Source: 13-2-20CM-68-14 sp051955535 (lineage in GTDB: Bacteria; Actinomycetota; Thermoleophilia; Gaiellales; Gaiellaceae). Taken from it: a stretch of 64,000 bases of DNA. The stretch is from NCBI GenBank assembly GCA_051955535.1, contig JBQCGP010000038.1, forward strand, positions 13,506 through 77,505, given 5' to 3'. The position numbers were made by a program, and so were the translations under genes. This document shows positions 1 through 9,484 of the stretch, piece by piece. How positions within the stretch are numbered: the first letter of the stretch is position 1; every line of letters starts with the position of its first letter. The notes under the pieces are model-generated. The model searched no databases. It saw only the letters and a list, made by a program, of their open reading frames with translations, and had not been told where the DNA came from.

Positions 1-770
1 CGCTCCGCGAACTCGGCGAGCTCGCGCGAGTCCTCGACCGTAGAGCTACGCGCGTCGACGACGCCCGCGAGCAGGAGCTTGTCGAATCCCTTCGGCACGT
101 CGCTCACGTGCGTCAGGTAGAAGTCGATCCCGATCGCGTCGACCGGCAGCTCCGCGAGACCCTGCTCGAGCAACCCCCGTGCATCGCAGAAGGTCAACTG
201 CAGCGCCAGCTTCGGGCCGCCCGTCAGCTTCGACAGCGGCTCCTCGAGGTCGGCCGGCGAGCTCGTCTCGTCGCGGGCTAGGAAGGGCTCGGAGAGGACA
301 ACCAGATCGGCGTCGAGCGCCTCGATCGCCGGCTTCAGCACGTTTTCCGCGATCGTCACCGGCTGGACGCCGGTTCCCTGCGCGAGCGCGAACGGCGACG
401 ACAGGGTCACGAGCCGCGGCCCCGGCAGCGGTGCGACGTATTCGTCGCCGAGCGGCCGGGCGAGGCTCGGCGTAGCAGTGGTCGCGTGCGGCGCCCGGTA
501 GAAAGTGTTCGTGTCGAGAAAGCGGGTCAACGCCCCGTTCTCGAGCCCGTCGCTCGCCGCGTGGAGCGGTCGGAAGAGGTCCTGCCAGCGCAGCATTCCG
601 TCGGCCAGGAGGTCGAGGCCGGACTGCTGCTGGACCGAGACGAGCTCGGAGAGGTCGCGTTCGACCTGCTCGTCGACCGCGTCCTGCGTCGTCCGCCCAC
701 GGTCGAGGTCGCGCGTTGCCTGGACGAGTGCCTCAGAGCGCGGATAGATCCCGGGGACAAAAGCCTTCAT
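1..770 (-). CDS. MetE-like methyltransferase, N-terminal part (runs off window)
   Basis: Reading leftward from ATG at 770, an uninterrupted frame of 256 codons runs off the left edge, so the 3' end is missing. The protein begins MKAFVPGIYPRSEALVQATR and resembles the UROD/MetE TIM-barrel superfamily (B12-independent methionine synthase C-terminal-like proteins, usually about 320-350 residues when stand-alone). The family transfers methyl groups to thiols such as homocysteine. Features seen include the early PGIYPRSE segment, a DLLADGMLRWQDLFRPL segment typical of this fold, and IGIDFYLTHVSDVP. The zinc-ligand region would lie beyond the edge or cannot be confirmed. A GGGAGA ribosome site inside the adjacent 60-bp repeat precedes the start. 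Family assignment is fairly sure; substrate is not known. Confidence 0.7.
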   Translation of the reverse strand, partial: MKAFVPGIYPRSEALVQATRDLDRGRTTQDAVDEQVERDLSELVSVQQQSGLDLLADGMLRWQDLFRPLHAASDGLENGALTRFLDTNTFYRAPHATTATPSLARPLGDEYVAPLPGPRLVTLSSPFALAQGTGVQPVTIAENVLKPAIEALDADLVVLSEPFLARDETSSPADLEEPLSKLTGGPKLALQLTFCDARGLLEQGLAELPVDAIGIDFYLTHVSDVPKGFDKLLLAGVVDARSSTVEDSRELAEFAE

Positions 771-774
771 CGGT

Positions 775-834
775 TCTCCCGAGCGGAGCGATGGGACAAA
801 ACATTCTCGCGGAAAGTGCGGAGCATTTTCGCGA
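775..834. repeat. 60-bp dispersed hairpin repeat, copy 1 (also 45216-45275)
   Basis: Fills the gap between atpC and the MetE-like gene. It aligns along its whole length with 45216-45275 (roughly 80% identity by eye). It has two foldable parts: TCCCG...GGGA near the left and GCGGAAAGTGC...GCATTTTCGCG at the right. Read on the minus strand the second hairpin is followed by TTTTGTCCC, so it may terminate atpC transcription. The left part also carries the ribosome site for the MetE-like gene. Confidence 0.7.
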
Positions 835-1263
835 TTACCTGCCTGATGCGGAGAGCTGGTTCTCGGCGGCCTTGATTCGCTGCTCGAGCTGCCAGCGGTC
901 GGCCTCGGACTCGCCGCGGTCGAGACGTTCGAGCTCCATCCGCGCGTCCTCCAGGTGAGCTTCTGCGGTCCCTACATCGATCTCGCGGACGTCAACGGCG
1001 GTATCGACGAGCGCGATCGCGCGGTCGAGCTCGACCGTGAAGAAGCCTGGACCGGTCGCGAACTCGTGAACCTCCTCCGCCTCTCGGTTCGTGTAGATGC
1101 GCGTCGAGCCGGCCTTGAGGAGCGCGATCAGCGGCGCATGGCGCGCGAGCACGCCGATCTCTCCGGCCGCGCCGGGAACGATCACCATCTCAGCCTCGTC
1201 CTCGAAGACCGCCCCGTCGGGCGTCGTCAGCGAGATCGAGAACGTGCGCGCGCCGTTGGCCAA
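835..1263 (-). CDS. atpC: F1Fo ATP synthase epsilon subunit
   Basis: 142 residues, the usual size. An N-terminal beta-sandwich (about residues 5-90, with TTPDGAVFEDEAEMVIVPG and the GEIGVLARHAPLIALLKAG core) is followed by a C-terminal helical hairpin (about 98-142, AEAHLEDARMELERLD). Epsilon sits on the central stalk with gamma and couples or inhibits the rotary motor. The start is TTG at 1263, with AAGGGG about 9 nt upstream; it lies 15 nt after atpD, so the two are one transcript. The stop abuts a hairpin repeat that probably ends the transcript. Confidence 0.95.
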   Translation of the reverse strand: MANGARTFSISLTTPDGAVFEDEAEMVIVPGAAGEIGVLARHAPLIALLKAGSTRIYTNREAEEVHEFATGPGFFTVELDRAIALVDTAVDVREIDVGTAEAHLEDARMELERLDRGESEADRWQLEQRIKAAENQLSASGR

Positions 1264-1278
1264 AGCTAGTGCCCCTTA

Positions 1279-2778
<1,500 letters not shown>

Positions 2779-2848
2779 GCGTCTCCTCGAGGATCGGAAT
2801 CGGGCGACCTCGGAGGCGCCCCACCAGCGCGCCCAGTTTAGCCAACCG

Positions 2849-2929
2849 TAGGAGGACTCGGCGAATAGCGTCTGTGCCGCCGGCGCACGCTGCTCGCCGT
2901 CGACGAGCGCCATCCACCGAATCCTCCTA
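2849..2929. repeat. 81-bp element with variable terminal inverted repeats (short form)
   Basis: Bounded by TAGGAGGACTCGG (2849-2861) and its complement CCGAATCCTCCTA (2917-2929, one mismatch). Inside, positions 2870-2898 match 60782-60810 at 25 of 29 bases, and GACGAGC plus the CCTCCT end also match the right end of the 60761-60924 element. It looks like that element without its central boxed core. It lies in the leader of atpD. Confidence 0.7.
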
Positions 2930-3091
2930 GGCGTCGCTTGCGATGCCGACCGGAGGCCGTGGCGGCTTCGCCGGCGCGGCCGTTTTGACCCGGCTCTTGG
3001 AGCTGAACGGATTGCGCAGCCACCTGCGCAGCTGCGTGCGCCTTCGCTGGCGCCATTCCTCGAGCGTGTCCGCCTCGTACCAAGTCATCAT
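2927..3091 (-). CDS. possible 54-residue basic protein
   Basis: A short open frame from tandem ATGs at 3091 and 3088. It starts MMTWYEADTLEEWRQRRRTQ and continues with a basic, Trp/Arg-rich helix-like segment, then a Pro/Ala/Lys-rich tail encoded entirely by the structured repeat at 2930-2993. Its stop lies in the neighbouring element's terminal repeat. No convincing ribosome site is seen and I recognise no family. The first 30 or so residues look protein-like, so this could be a real small gene whose 3' end was replaced by the repeat, or chance. The rest of 2779-3212 holds only repeats and no other gene I can support. Confidence 0.25.
   Translation of the reverse strand: MMTWYEADTLEEWRQRRRTQLRRWLRNPFSSKSRVKTAAPAKPPRPPVGIASDA
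2930..2993. repeat. GGAGGCCGTG...CGGCCGT.TTGACCCG structured repeat, copy 1
   Basis: Begins exactly where the preceding element ends. It contains a hairpin GGCGTCGCTTGCGATGCC (2930-2947), then GGAGGCCGTG, a second hairpin around GGCTTCGCC, and CGGCCGTTTTGACCCG. Related copies lie at 9401-9466 (same strand) and 38647-38706 (opposite strand, middle part different). The hairpin sequences differ between copies but stay paired. Confidence 0.65.
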
Positions 3092-3212
3092 CGCCGACAC
3101 ACGTTCGGCGTGGTCGAGGCTTCAGACGTACGAGCTGATGAGGGAGGGCATTGCCACGAGACTCACGATATCCGTCTCGCGGCGGGTGGTAAACGTTACG
3201 GCGACGGTTTTG

Positions 3213-3701
3213 TTACGGCGACGGGTTTTGGAAGCCCGGGCGACGGACGATCTGGTTCGCCTGGAACTGGGCACGGCGAACCAGCAGCTGCTCGAAGTTC
3301 CGCTGCTGCTGCTGCCGGGCAATCTGCTGCATGTCCGCGTGGTTGTTGTAGGAGGCATCTGAAGCCTGCGCGCCACGGAGCGCGGCGCCGTGCAGCGATG
3401 CGAACACACCGCCCACCGCGACCATGACTACCGCCGCCGCGGCTGCAGCGGGCACGCGGAAGGGCACGGAGATCCTCCGCCGGGAGGGCAGCGCGATCGG
3501 CCGGGTCATCGGCTCGAGCGAGGCCGCTCTCAGCGCTGTCGTCGAGAAGCTCGCCGACGCCTCGAACTCGCGGCAGCTGTCGCAGCCGTCGAGGTGCGTC
3601 CTCAGCCGGATCGTCTCGAGCTCGGACAGTTCGCCGTCGAGCTGCGCCGATACCGCCTCGCGCATCCGTTCGCATTCCAAAAAACGTGCTCTCATCGTCA
3701 T
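3213..3701 (-). CDS. zinc-finger (zf-HC2) anti-sigma-like membrane protein
   Basis: 162 residues. The N-terminal zinc-binding anti-sigma motif is C10...H36-x3-C40-x2-C43 (HLDGCDSC), followed by a linker and one transmembrane helix at about 83-105 (Ala/Val-rich), then an outside Gln/Arg-rich tail (RQQQQRNFEQLLVRR). Family members bind and hold ECF sigma factors at the membrane. No sigma factor gene is adjacent: neighbours are a small membrane protein upstream and repeats then atpD downstream, so it is an orphan here. The start could also be the third codon (M3). The C-terminal Gln-rich tail has no recognised domain. Confidence 0.75.
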   Translation of the reverse strand: MTMRARFLECERMREAVSAQLDGELSELETIRLRTHLDGCDSCREFEASASFSTTALRAASLEPMTRPIALPSRRRISVPFRVPAAAAAAVVMVAVGGVFASLHGAALRGAQASDASYNNHADMQQIARQQQQRNFEQLLVRRAQFQANQIVRRPGFQNPSP

Positions 3702-3769
3702 TCAGTGTGACGAAAACTACCGACAGCAGTTAGCCACCCTGGAGGATTTCCTGCAACAACCTGGTGAAA

Positions 3770-4141
3770 CTAGAAAAGCGCGTGCTTGTTATCGGATGCA
3801 AGGCCGAGAAAGATGAGCACGAGGCCCAGCACGACGTAGAGCGCCGAATAGTTGATCGCCTCGGCCTGCTCGTCCCGTGTCGCCCAGCGCACACGCCGGC
3901 CGCGCAGGATCAGCCCAGCCCCGGCATCGGCGTCGGCATCGCTGCGCGGCCGGACGGGGCCGCGATTCCCGAAGAGAAAGCCGGCCAGCAGCAGGAAGCT
4001 TCCGACGAGATAGTAGCCGAGCGCGATCGCCCGCGGTATGGAAGCCCCGAACAGCAAGCCGAGCAAGACCGAGACCACGAGCGTCCCGACACCAACCCCG
4101 ACGATCAACAACGCAAGCCGGCGTAGCGCCGGAAGAAGCAT
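3770..4141 (-). CDS. small membrane protein, unknown function
   Basis: 123 residues with three likely membrane helices (about 9-31, 36-58 and 98-116) separated by a charged cytoplasmic loop containing RPRSDADADAGAG. I do not recognise a named family. The start ATG at 4141 is preceded by GGGTGGGG, which is part of the left terminal repeat of the structured element 4145-4306, so translation may depend on whether that element is folded. It lies downstream of the peptide transporter genes on the same strand and upstream of the orphan anti-sigma-like gene. Confidence 0.6.
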   Translation of the reverse strand: MLLPALRRLALLIVGVGVGTLVVSVLLGLLFGASIPRAIALGYYLVGSFLLLAGFLFGNRGPVRPRSDADADAGAGLILRGRRVRWATRDEQAEAINYSALYVVLGLVLIFLGLASDNKHALF

Positions 4142-4144
4142 TTA

Positions 4145-4306
4145 GTGCCCCACCCGGCAATAGTCAGGGCCATTCTGGCGGCGCCTGGAACCGCCAGGCG
4201 GCGTCCTCAGTCGCGCCAATATGGCCTCATATTGACGCTCCCTGCGTCCTTGCCTGCCGGCCCCAGTCACTCGCCAGAACGGCGAGACCATTGCCGGCTG
4301 GGGCAC
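4145..4306. repeat. structured boxed repeat element, copy 1
   Basis: A 162-bp element with 17-bp terminal inverted repeats (GTGCCCCACCCGGCAAT at 4145-4161 and its complement at 4290-4306, one mismatch). A second nested stem is CATTCTGGCG (4171-4180) with CGCCAGAACG (4272-4281). The centre has box 1 GGCGTCCTCAGTCGCGCC (4200-4217), a hairpin CAATATG-GCCT-CATATTG (4217-4234) and box 2 CTCCCTGCGTCCTTGCC (4238-4254). Both boxes are identical in the copies at 14159-14262 and 60761-60924. It ends exactly at the stop codon of the ABC ATPase gene. Confidence 0.85.
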
Positions 4307-5365
4307 CTACCCGACGACCGAGGGCTCGGCCGGCGGACCGGCGGTGCCCGGCTTACGGAACTCGTCGACGCTGAGCGGCCAGCGCTCGAGCGGGTAGTGG
4401 CAGGCGGCGATGTGCCCGTCCCCGAATGGATAGAGAGGCGGGTCTTCGACGTCGCAGTGGCCGGCCTGGAAGCGCGGACAACGTGGGTGGAAGTTGCAGG
4501 CTGCCGGCGGGTTCAGCGGGCTCGGCACGTCGCCCTCGAGGACGATCGGCTTGCGGGCACGTCCCCGCTCCGGATCTGCAATCGGAACGGCCGACAGCAG
4601 CGCACCGGTGTACGGGTGCTTCGGGTGGTCGTAGAGCTCGAGCTTCGGCGCAAGCTCAACGACCTTGCCGAGGTACATGACCAGTACCCGGTCCGAGATG
4701 TGCCGGACGACGTTGAGATCGTGCGCGATGAAGATGTAGGTCAGGCCGAAGTCCTGCTGCAGGTCCTCGAGGAGGTTGAGGATCTGCGCCTGGACCGAGA
4801 CGTCGAGCGCGGAGACCGGCTCGTCGCAGACGATCAGCTTCGGGTTGATCGCGAGAGCGCGTGCGACTCCGATCCGCTGGCGCTGTCCGCCTGAGAACTC
4901 GTGCGGGAAGCGGTTGTAGTGCTCCGGGTTGAGGCCGACGACCTCGAGCAACTCTTGAACACGTCGCTTCGTCTCGGTCGAGTTGCCGAGCTTGTGGACA
5001 TCGAGGGCCTCGCCGACGATCTGGCCGACGCGCTTGCGGGGATTCAGCGACGCGTAGGGGTCCTGGAAGATCATCATCAGCTCGCGCCTGATCGGCCGCA
5101 TGTCGGCCCGCGAGAGCTTGGTGATGTCGCGGCCGTCGAAGACGATCTCGCCGTCGGTGATGTCGAAGAGCCGCATGATGCATCGCGCGAGCGTCGACTT
5201 CCCGCAGCCTGACTCGCCGACGATCCCCAGCGTCTCCCCCGCTTTGACGCTGAAGCTGACGCCGTCGACGGCCTTCACCGCGCCGATCTGCTTCTGGAAG
5301 ATGATCCCGCGGGTGACCGGGAAGTGCTTCTTGACGTCGTTGACGACGAGGAGGTCTTCAGCCAT
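4307..5365 (-). CDS. dppF: peptide ABC transporter ATP-binding protein (DppF/OppF type)
   Basis: 352 residues; one of two ATPases energising peptide import at the inner face of the membrane. Walker A GESGCGKST is at about 50-58, the ABC signature FSGGQRQR at about 157-164, and Walker B LIVCDEP at 177-183. The C-terminal oligopeptide-transporter domain carries the cysteines (ACNFHPRCPRF...CDVE...ACHYP) that bind an Fe-S cluster in this family. It lies 9 nt downstream of its partner ATPase and is the last gene of a five-gene importer operon. It is immediately followed by a structured repeat that may act as terminator. Confidence 0.93.
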   Translation of the reverse strand: MAEDLLVVNDVKKHFPVTRGIIFQKQIGAVKAVDGVSFSVKAGETLGIVGESGCGKSTLARCIMRLFDITDGEIVFDGRDITKLSRADMRPIRRELMMIFQDPYASLNPRKRVGQIVGEALDVHKLGNSTETKRRVQELLEVVGLNPEHYNRFPHEFSGGQRQRIGVARALAINPKLIVCDEPVSALDVSVQAQILNLLEDLQQDFGLTYIFIAHDLNVVRHISDRVLVMYLGKVVELAPKLELYDHPKHPYTGALLSAVPIADPERGRARKPIVLEGDVPSPLNPPAACNFHPRCPRFQAGHCDVEDPPLYPFGDGHIAACHYPLERWPLSVDEFRKPGTAGPPAEPSVVG

Positions 5366-5374
5366 GAGGTCGTC

Positions 5375-6397
<1,023 letters not shown>

Positions 6398-6430
6398 GTT
6401 ACGCCGCCCTCGAATCGAGGACGGGTGCCA

Positions 6431-7441
6431 TCAGGTCAGCCTGATTCTCGGGTCGATCCAGGCGTACAGGATGTCGATTAACAGGTTGAACACGATGATC
6501 GCGACGGTAGCGAAGACGACCACCCCCATGACGATCGGCAGGTCGGTCTCTCCGATCGCGCGAATCAGGAGCTTCCCGAGCCCCGGCAGGTTGTAGATCG
6601 TCTCCGTGAAGATCGCTCCTCCGAGCCCGACGCCGATGTCCATCCCGAGCATCGTCACGACCGGCAGCAGGGCGTTGCGGAGGACGTGCGACCGGAGGAC
6701 GCGCGCCTCGGGCGCGCCCTTCGCGCGCGCGGTCCGCACGTAGTCCTCGGTCATCGCCTCCATCACGTTCGCGCGGATCATCCGCGCGTAGAGCGCGGCG
6801 AACAGGATCGCGTACGTGATCCAGGGCAGGACCAGGTGGTACGCCCACTGGACGGGCCCTCCGCAGCCGCCTGCGTGGTTGAAGAAATTGCAGTAATTCG
6901 AGATCGGGAACCAGCCGAGCTTGAACCCGAAGACGTACGCGAAGATCAACCCGATCCAGATCGGGTGCGCGGAGATCCCGATCAGCACGAAGGTCATCGA
7001 GGTTCGGTCCATGACCGAGCGCGGTCGTAATGCCGAGAGGATCCCGATCGGCAGGGCCATCAGCAGCCAGACGATCACGCCGCCGAACACGAGCGAGGCC
7101 GTGACGGGCGCAGCGGACTTGATCAGCTCGTTGACGGAGGTCGCGCGGATGTACGAATGGCCGAGGTCGCCGTTCGGGCGGACGAACACGGGCACTCCGC
7201 CAACCCTGACCGGGACGGGCTTGATGAGAGCCCACATGTACTTCCCGTACTGGACGTAGACGGGCCGATCGAGCCCGAGGTGGTGAATCGCGCGGGCCCG
7301 CGCCTGCTGGCTCGAGCCCTGGCCGGCAATCTTCGACGCGAGGTCGTTCGGGACGAGGAAGAAGATCACGAACGTCACGATCGTGACGACGAAAAACAGA
7401 ATGATTGCCCAGAGAACTCGCCTGATCAGGTAGCGGAGCAT
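6431..7441 (-). CDS. dppB: peptide ABC transporter permease (DppB type)
   Basis: 336 residues with a first membrane helix at about 10-31 and five more from about 110 to the C terminus. The EAA loop that contacts the ATPase is visible (RTARAKGAPEARVLRSHVLR), as is the DppB-type N terminus MLRYLIRRVLWAI. A long outside segment (about 35-105) follows helix 1, and a Cys-containing loop (NYCNFFNHAGGCGG) between helices is a lineage-specific insertion. It sits between the binding-protein gene and the two ATPases. Confidence 0.92.
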   Translation of the reverse strand: MLRYLIRRVLWAIILFFVVTIVTFVIFFLVPNDLASKIAGQGSSQQARARAIHHLGLDRPVYVQYGKYMWALIKPVPVRVGGVPVFVRPNGDLGHSYIRATSVNELIKSAAPVTASLVFGGVIVWLLMALPIGILSALRPRSVMDRTSMTFVLIGISAHPIWIGLIFAYVFGFKLGWFPISNYCNFFNHAGGCGGPVQWAYHLVLPWITYAILFAALYARMIRANVMEAMTEDYVRTARAKGAPEARVLRSHVLRNALLPVVTMLGMDIGVGLGGAIFTETIYNLPGLGKLLIRAIGETDLPIVMGVVVFATVAIIVFNLLIDILYAWIDPRIRLT

Positions 7442-7510
7442 CTCGTCCCTCGCGTTGCCGTGGGCGGAGAGCTTATACGACCCGTCTCGGCCGGATGCCG
7501 CTGGAACGGC

Positions 7511-7543
7511 AAGGCGCCGACCCGGTTATCGGATCGGCGCCTT
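7511..7543 (-). terminator. intercistronic hairpin after the binding-protein gene
   Basis: AAGGCGCCGA (7511-7520) and TCGGCGCCTT (7534-7543) are perfect complements around a 13-nt loop. The hairpin stands between the binding-protein stop and the permease start on the minus strand. No T-run follows. In transporter operons such a hairpin often protects or partly ends the binding-protein message so that this subunit is made in excess; that role is inferred. Confidence 0.65.
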
Positions 7544-7573
7544 GTCGTCATTCCTGCGTGTGAAGAGTCGCTC

Positions 7574-9247
7574 TTACTTGAGAGCGAGCTTCCCCATGTC
7601 GATCTCGTAGACCGGCGACGTCTTGACCGTGTTCGTCGCGACACGAGCCGAGAAGAACTCGCGGTCGTTGCGATTGTCGATCGGAGCCGTCGGGGCCCAC
7701 GTCTTCTGGATCTGATTGTCAAGGTTGCCGTACGTGGAGAAGCGCTTCGTTCCACGCAGCTGGGAAGCCTTGTTCATCAGCTTGTTCGCCGTCGGGTTGT
7801 TGAAGTAGGACACGTTGTTGTTCTGGACGTCCTGGATCGTGTCTCCCGACAGGAGCTTGTTGATGTAGTCGTACGGATCCGGGAAGTCTTCCTGCCAACC
7901 GATGATGGCGAAGTCATAGTCGTTCCCCTTCTTGCCGAGCGCCGTGAACAGACCGCTCTGGAAGGGCTTGGTGTCGATGTTGGTGTAGCCGATCGCGTTC
8001 AGCTGCGATGCGGCGAGGTGCTGGATCTGCGTGCCCAGCGTCGAAGCGGTGTACCAGTAGTTGATGTGGCCGGTGTGGCCCTTTGCAAGCGACCGGGCCT
8101 TGGCCAGATCCTGCTTGTTCAACGGGTACGCGGTGCACTTCTTGTAGCCGGGGATCGCCGGCGTCAGCATCGAGCACTGCGCCGAACCGGCCCTCGGGCC
8201 GCGGACCTTGACCAGCGAGTTCCGGTTGAGACCGTACTCGACGGCATGCCGGGCGCTCGAATTCGTGAAGACGCCCTTCGACGTGTTCATCACGGCGTAG
8301 TCGACGACCGACGTCGCGAAGACGCGGGCGCGACCCTTGGTGCCGTACTGCGCGAACAGCGGGCCCCACGCGGTCGACGAAAGACCGTCGGCCGACCAGT
8401 CGAGCTTGCCCTGCTTGGTCAGCAGCAGAGCCTGATCCTGCTGGATCCCGATCTGGTAGTTGAACCCGTTGAGGTTCGCGGGATAAGGCACTGCACCGAG
8501 CGGCTTGTAGAACTTGTTCCGCCGGATCGTGATCGAGCGGTCAGGCGTGTAACCGGACACGTAGTACGCGCCGGCCGAGACAACCTGCTTCGGCGCCGTG
8601 ATCGGCTTCATCGGGAAGTTGAGCGGCGTTGCGCCTTCCTCGATCATCGCCATCAGCGTCGGGAACAGCGAGTTCGCCTTCACCAGCTTGACGATGAGCG
8701 TGTACTTGCCCTTCGTCACGATGCCGCTGGGCGGGGTCTTCCCGTTCGTGTTGTACGCGAGCGCGCCGACGATATTGACCGAAACGGGATCGGTCAGGAA
8801 CGACGCGATCGGCGAGCCCACGTTCGGGTTGAGGATGCGCAGCAGCGTGTGCTTGTAGTTCGCCGCCGTGACGGGGCTACCGTCACTGAACCGCATGCCC
8901 TGGCGCAGGTGGAACGTGTATACCCGCCCGTTTCTCGAGACGGTGTAGCTCTTCGCACCCTCGTTGAGGAGGCGATAGCCGCGGGCGCCCTCCGCGTGAG
9001 CGAAGTTGAGGAGCGGCCGCTGCGTCAGCCATTCGTACTGCGACTCGGGGACGTAGTACGAACGCTGAGGATCGATGTTCTCGATGCCGGCGAAGAGGTT
9101 GACATTGAGAATGCCACCCTTCTTGGCAACCGAGCTCTGGGGCGCGCTCTGTTTCTTGGCGCTCCCTGTGCTCGCGATGCCGGACGTCGCCAACATCGCC
9201 GCTCCCGCCGCCAGCATGACGAGCGACAGCGTCAATCGCTTATACAT
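7574..9247 (-). CDS. extracellular peptide-binding protein of ABC transporter
   Basis: 557 residues, family SBP_bac_5 (DppA/OppA-like), which captures peptides outside the membrane and hands them to the permeases. A Sec signal peptide is seen (MYKRLTLSLVMLAAGAAML, cleavage near SGIAS) without a lipobox cysteine, so it is not an obvious lipoprotein. Family landmarks include GGILNVNLFAGIENIDPQ, the YTFHLRQGMRFSDGSPVTA segment and DPYDYINKLLSGDTIQ. The start is ATG 9247 because GGAGGAAAGGAG precedes it. The frame stays open further upstream into repeat DNA, which is not coding. It lies between the two permease genes. Confidence 0.93.
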   Translation of the reverse strand: MYKRLTLSLVMLAAGAAMLATSGIASTGSAKKQSAPQSSVAKKGGILNVNLFAGIENIDPQRSYYVPESQYEWLTQRPLLNFAHAEGARGYRLLNEGAKSYTVSRNGRVYTFHLRQGMRFSDGSPVTAANYKHTLLRILNPNVGSPIASFLTDPVSVNIVGALAYNTNGKTPPSGIVTKGKYTLIVKLVKANSLFPTLMAMIEEGATPLNFPMKPITAPKQVVSAGAYYVSGYTPDRSITIRRNKFYKPLGAVPYPANLNGFNYQIGIQQDQALLLTKQGKLDWSADGLSSTAWGPLFAQYGTKGRARVFATSVVDYAVMNTSKGVFTNSSARHAVEYGLNRNSLVKVRGPRAGSAQCSMLTPAIPGYKKCTAYPLNKQDLAKARSLAKGHTGHINYWYTASTLGTQIQHLAASQLNAIGYTNIDTKPFQSGLFTALGKKGNDYDFAIIGWQEDFPDPYDYINKLLSGDTIQDVQNNNVSYFNNPTANKLMNKASQLRGTKRFSTYGNLDNQIQKTWAPTAPIDNRNDREFFSARVATNTVKTSPVYEIDMGKLALK

Positions 9248-9274
9248 CTGACTCCTTTCCTCCAGAAATAGGCC

Positions 9275-9325
9275 GGGACGTAAAAACCGGCCGCAGAAAG
9301 ATCTGCACGAACCCTTTGACGTCCC
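9275..9325 (-). promoter_or_regulatory. stem-loop in the leader of the binding-protein gene
   Basis: GGGACGT (9275-9281) pairs with ACGTCCC (9319-9325). An inner hairpin GCAGA-AAGA-TCTGC occupies 9293-9306. It stands 28 nt upstream of the binding-protein start codon, just before the ribosome site. It may set processing or translation of this cistron; no known riboswitch consensus was recognised. Confidence 0.45.
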
Positions 9326-9355
9326 GTCTCGCTTTTGGTTAGCGCGGGAGTCTAG

Positions 9356-9484
9356 CCGGGTTTCCGCTGACACCTTTAGCGCGCAGAACGCGGGTCCCAA
9401 GGCGCCGACTCGGCGGCGCCGCCTGGAGGCCGTGCGGGCTTCGCCCGTGCGGCCGTCTTGACCCGATGCCGCTAGGAGACCCGG
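9356..9484. repeat. structured element inserted after the permease gene
   Basis: The outer stem is CCGGGTTTCC (9356-9365) with GGAGACCCGG (9475-9484), 9 of 10 paired. The core 9401-9466 is the second copy of the repeat seen at 2930-2993: hairpin GGCGCC...GGCGCC, GGAGGCCGTG, hairpin around GGGCTTCGCCC, then CGGCCGTCTTGACCCG. The flanks suggest an insertion (see the direct repeat at 9378-9505). Confidence 0.65.

Noticed and set aside
4145..4306. Known attC-type integron sites for the boxed elements
   Set aside because: Terminal stems and boxed centre recall attC sites, but there are no cassette arrays or integrase, and the copies lack the conserved attC core triplets.
7157..9271. 704-codon open frame on the + strand
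   Set aside because: It is antisense to the binding-protein and permease genes, whose motifs are clear. Long antisense frames are expected at this GC content, and its composition is Arg/Val/Asp-rich with no domain.
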